In this document: one piece after another, positions 63,512-64,000 of the stretch
Position numbering within the stretch: position 1 is the stretch's first letter
Layout: the number at the start of each line of letters is the position of its first letter
Assembly (NCBI GenBank): GCA_022711755.1
Contig: JAKLEA010000007.1
Location: 1 to 64,000, forward strand
Reading direction: 5' to 3'
DNA: 64,000 nucleotides
DNA from: Planctomycetota bacterium
Lineage (GTDB): Bacteria; Planctomycetota; Brocadiia; SM23-32; JAKLEA01
Made by a program: the position numbers and the translations under genes
Notes under the pieces: model-generated
What the model saw: only the letters and a program-made list of their open reading frames with translations
Told to the model about the DNA's origin: nothing
Databases searched by the model: none

Positions 63512-64000
63512 TCACTTCAGCTTGTCCAATTCCTCTGTTCGCCCTTGCGCTTCGAGAATGTCAGCCAATAGTCTTTTCGCCGCATTAACATCTATCTCGT
63601 GACCCGATTCGATCAGTTCTCGGGCGAGTTTCTCTGCCTTGTCAAACTGGCGGCCCTCCACATATTGCTTGGCTGCTATCAGCAATAACCTGCCCTTCCC
63701 CCCTTCTTTGTCGTCAGTCATGTCGGCAGCTTTCATGTAGGCTTGAGCCGCATCAAGAGGCTTGCGACAGTCGGACAGAATTTTGCCGCCGCCGATTATC
63801 ATGTTTATATCCTCTCCGGCTTCTCGCAGAAGTCTCCTTCCGCACTCAGATGCCTCTTCTCTCATCCCCATCTGCTGGTAAGCCACAGACATGCGCCATA
63901 CCCAGTGTTCCTTCTGGCCCGGATTCGCTCTAAGCAGTTCCTCATAGATCCTGATTGCAGGTTCTATCCGGCCAGAAGACACATATGCTTGCGCAAGGTT
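63512..64000 (-). CDS. TPR-repeat protein, N-terminus beyond window
   Basis: The frame is open to the right window edge, so only the C-terminal 163 residues are visible; a GTG at 63982 lies inside a repeat (AQAYVSSGRIEPAIRIYEELL) and is not the true start. At least three tetratricopeptide-like repeats are seen: NPGQKEHWVWRMSVAYQQMG, PLDAAQAYMKAADMTDDK and FDKAEKLARELIESGHEID, with a last AKRLLADILEAQG. Such repeats bind partner proteins. Convergent with the unknown secreted gene. Confidence 0.85.
   Translation of the reverse strand, partial: NLAQAYVSSGRIEPAIRIYEELLRANPGQKEHWVWRMSVAYQQMGMREEASECGRRLLREAGEDINMIIGGGKILSDCRKPLDAAQAYMKAADMTDDKEGGKGRLLLIAAKQYVEGRQFDKAEKLARELIESGHEIDVNAAKRLLADILEAQGRTEELDKLK

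Overview
The window is 64 kb of GC-rich bacterial DNA, most likely from a planctomycete or a close PVC-type relative; I infer this from content, not from a marker gene. The clues are: a giant secreted beta-helix protein with an N-terminal LExRxLL-type motif (VEKLESRVLLA) of the kind described in planctomycete surface proteins; a Ser/Thr kinase with N-terminal zinc ribbons; very large PQQ-propeller, LamG-like and DUF4838-type lipoproteins; uroporphyrinogen-decarboxylase-like methyltransferases; and palindromic GTAGGGYG-type intergenic repeats. Housekeeping genes (proA, carB, xth, cold-shock gene, tRNA-Ser) are scattered among glycan genes, so this looks like chromosome, not plasmid or phage.

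Layout. 1-3521 (-): 3' part missing of a beta-helix surface protein built from tandem modules of about 500 residues. 3979-11642 (-): a six-gene cluster of a membrane spermidine-synthase-like protein, a GH29-like fucosidase, an ABC sugar-binding lipoprotein, two permeases and a propeller-type glycosidase lipoprotein; no ATPase gene is present. 11832-15914 (+): Ser/Thr kinase and a large secreted toroid/Asp-box protein. 15896-18554: a repeat-rich zone with nested palindromes, a 30-bp duplication, a membrane protein of unknown role and a frameshifted sugar isomerase remnant. 18555-20818 (+): agarase-like (GH50-like) lipoprotein and a TM1367-type cyclophilin-fold protein. 20827-25877 (-): tight four-gene unit led by proA, then two mutarotase-fold proteins around a SGNH hydrolase. 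26087-32564: small unknown gene (+), then (-) a PQQ/methyltransferase fusion, a URO-D-like protein and exonuclease III. 32762-37744: PQQ protein (+), SGNH membrane protein (+), an intact IS630 element, and an M28 peptidase (-). 37769-51249: DUF5722/DUF4838 fusion (-), amidohydrolase (+), six-hairpin glycosidase (-) and a 1966-residue LamG/CBM protein (-). 51387-54475 (+): tRNA-Ser(GGA), second URO-D-like gene, zinc-ribbon membrane protein, lipoprotein. 54628-60829 (-): GH42 beta-galactosidase, carB, cold-shock protein. 61234-63436 (+): sialidase-like lipoprotein and an unknown secreted protein; 63512-64000 (-): start-truncated TPR protein.

How it works together (inference). At least ten genes encode exported or lipid-anchored proteins with glycosidase, esterase or carbohydrate-binding folds (fucosidase, agarase-like, sialidase-like, toroid, DUF4838, propeller glycosidases). 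They are paired with one ABC oligosaccharide importer and a cytosolic GH42 beta-galactosidase. This fits a scavenger of complex, probably fucose/galactose-containing polysaccharide, in which substrates are trimmed at the surface and small sugars imported. There is no SusC/SusD pair and no sulfatase in the window. The most unusual items are the large multidomain fusions (1-3521, 28599-32564, 37769-41593, 45349-51249), the palindrome nest at 15896-16374 and the IS630 copy that landed inside a stop codon while keeping a stop.
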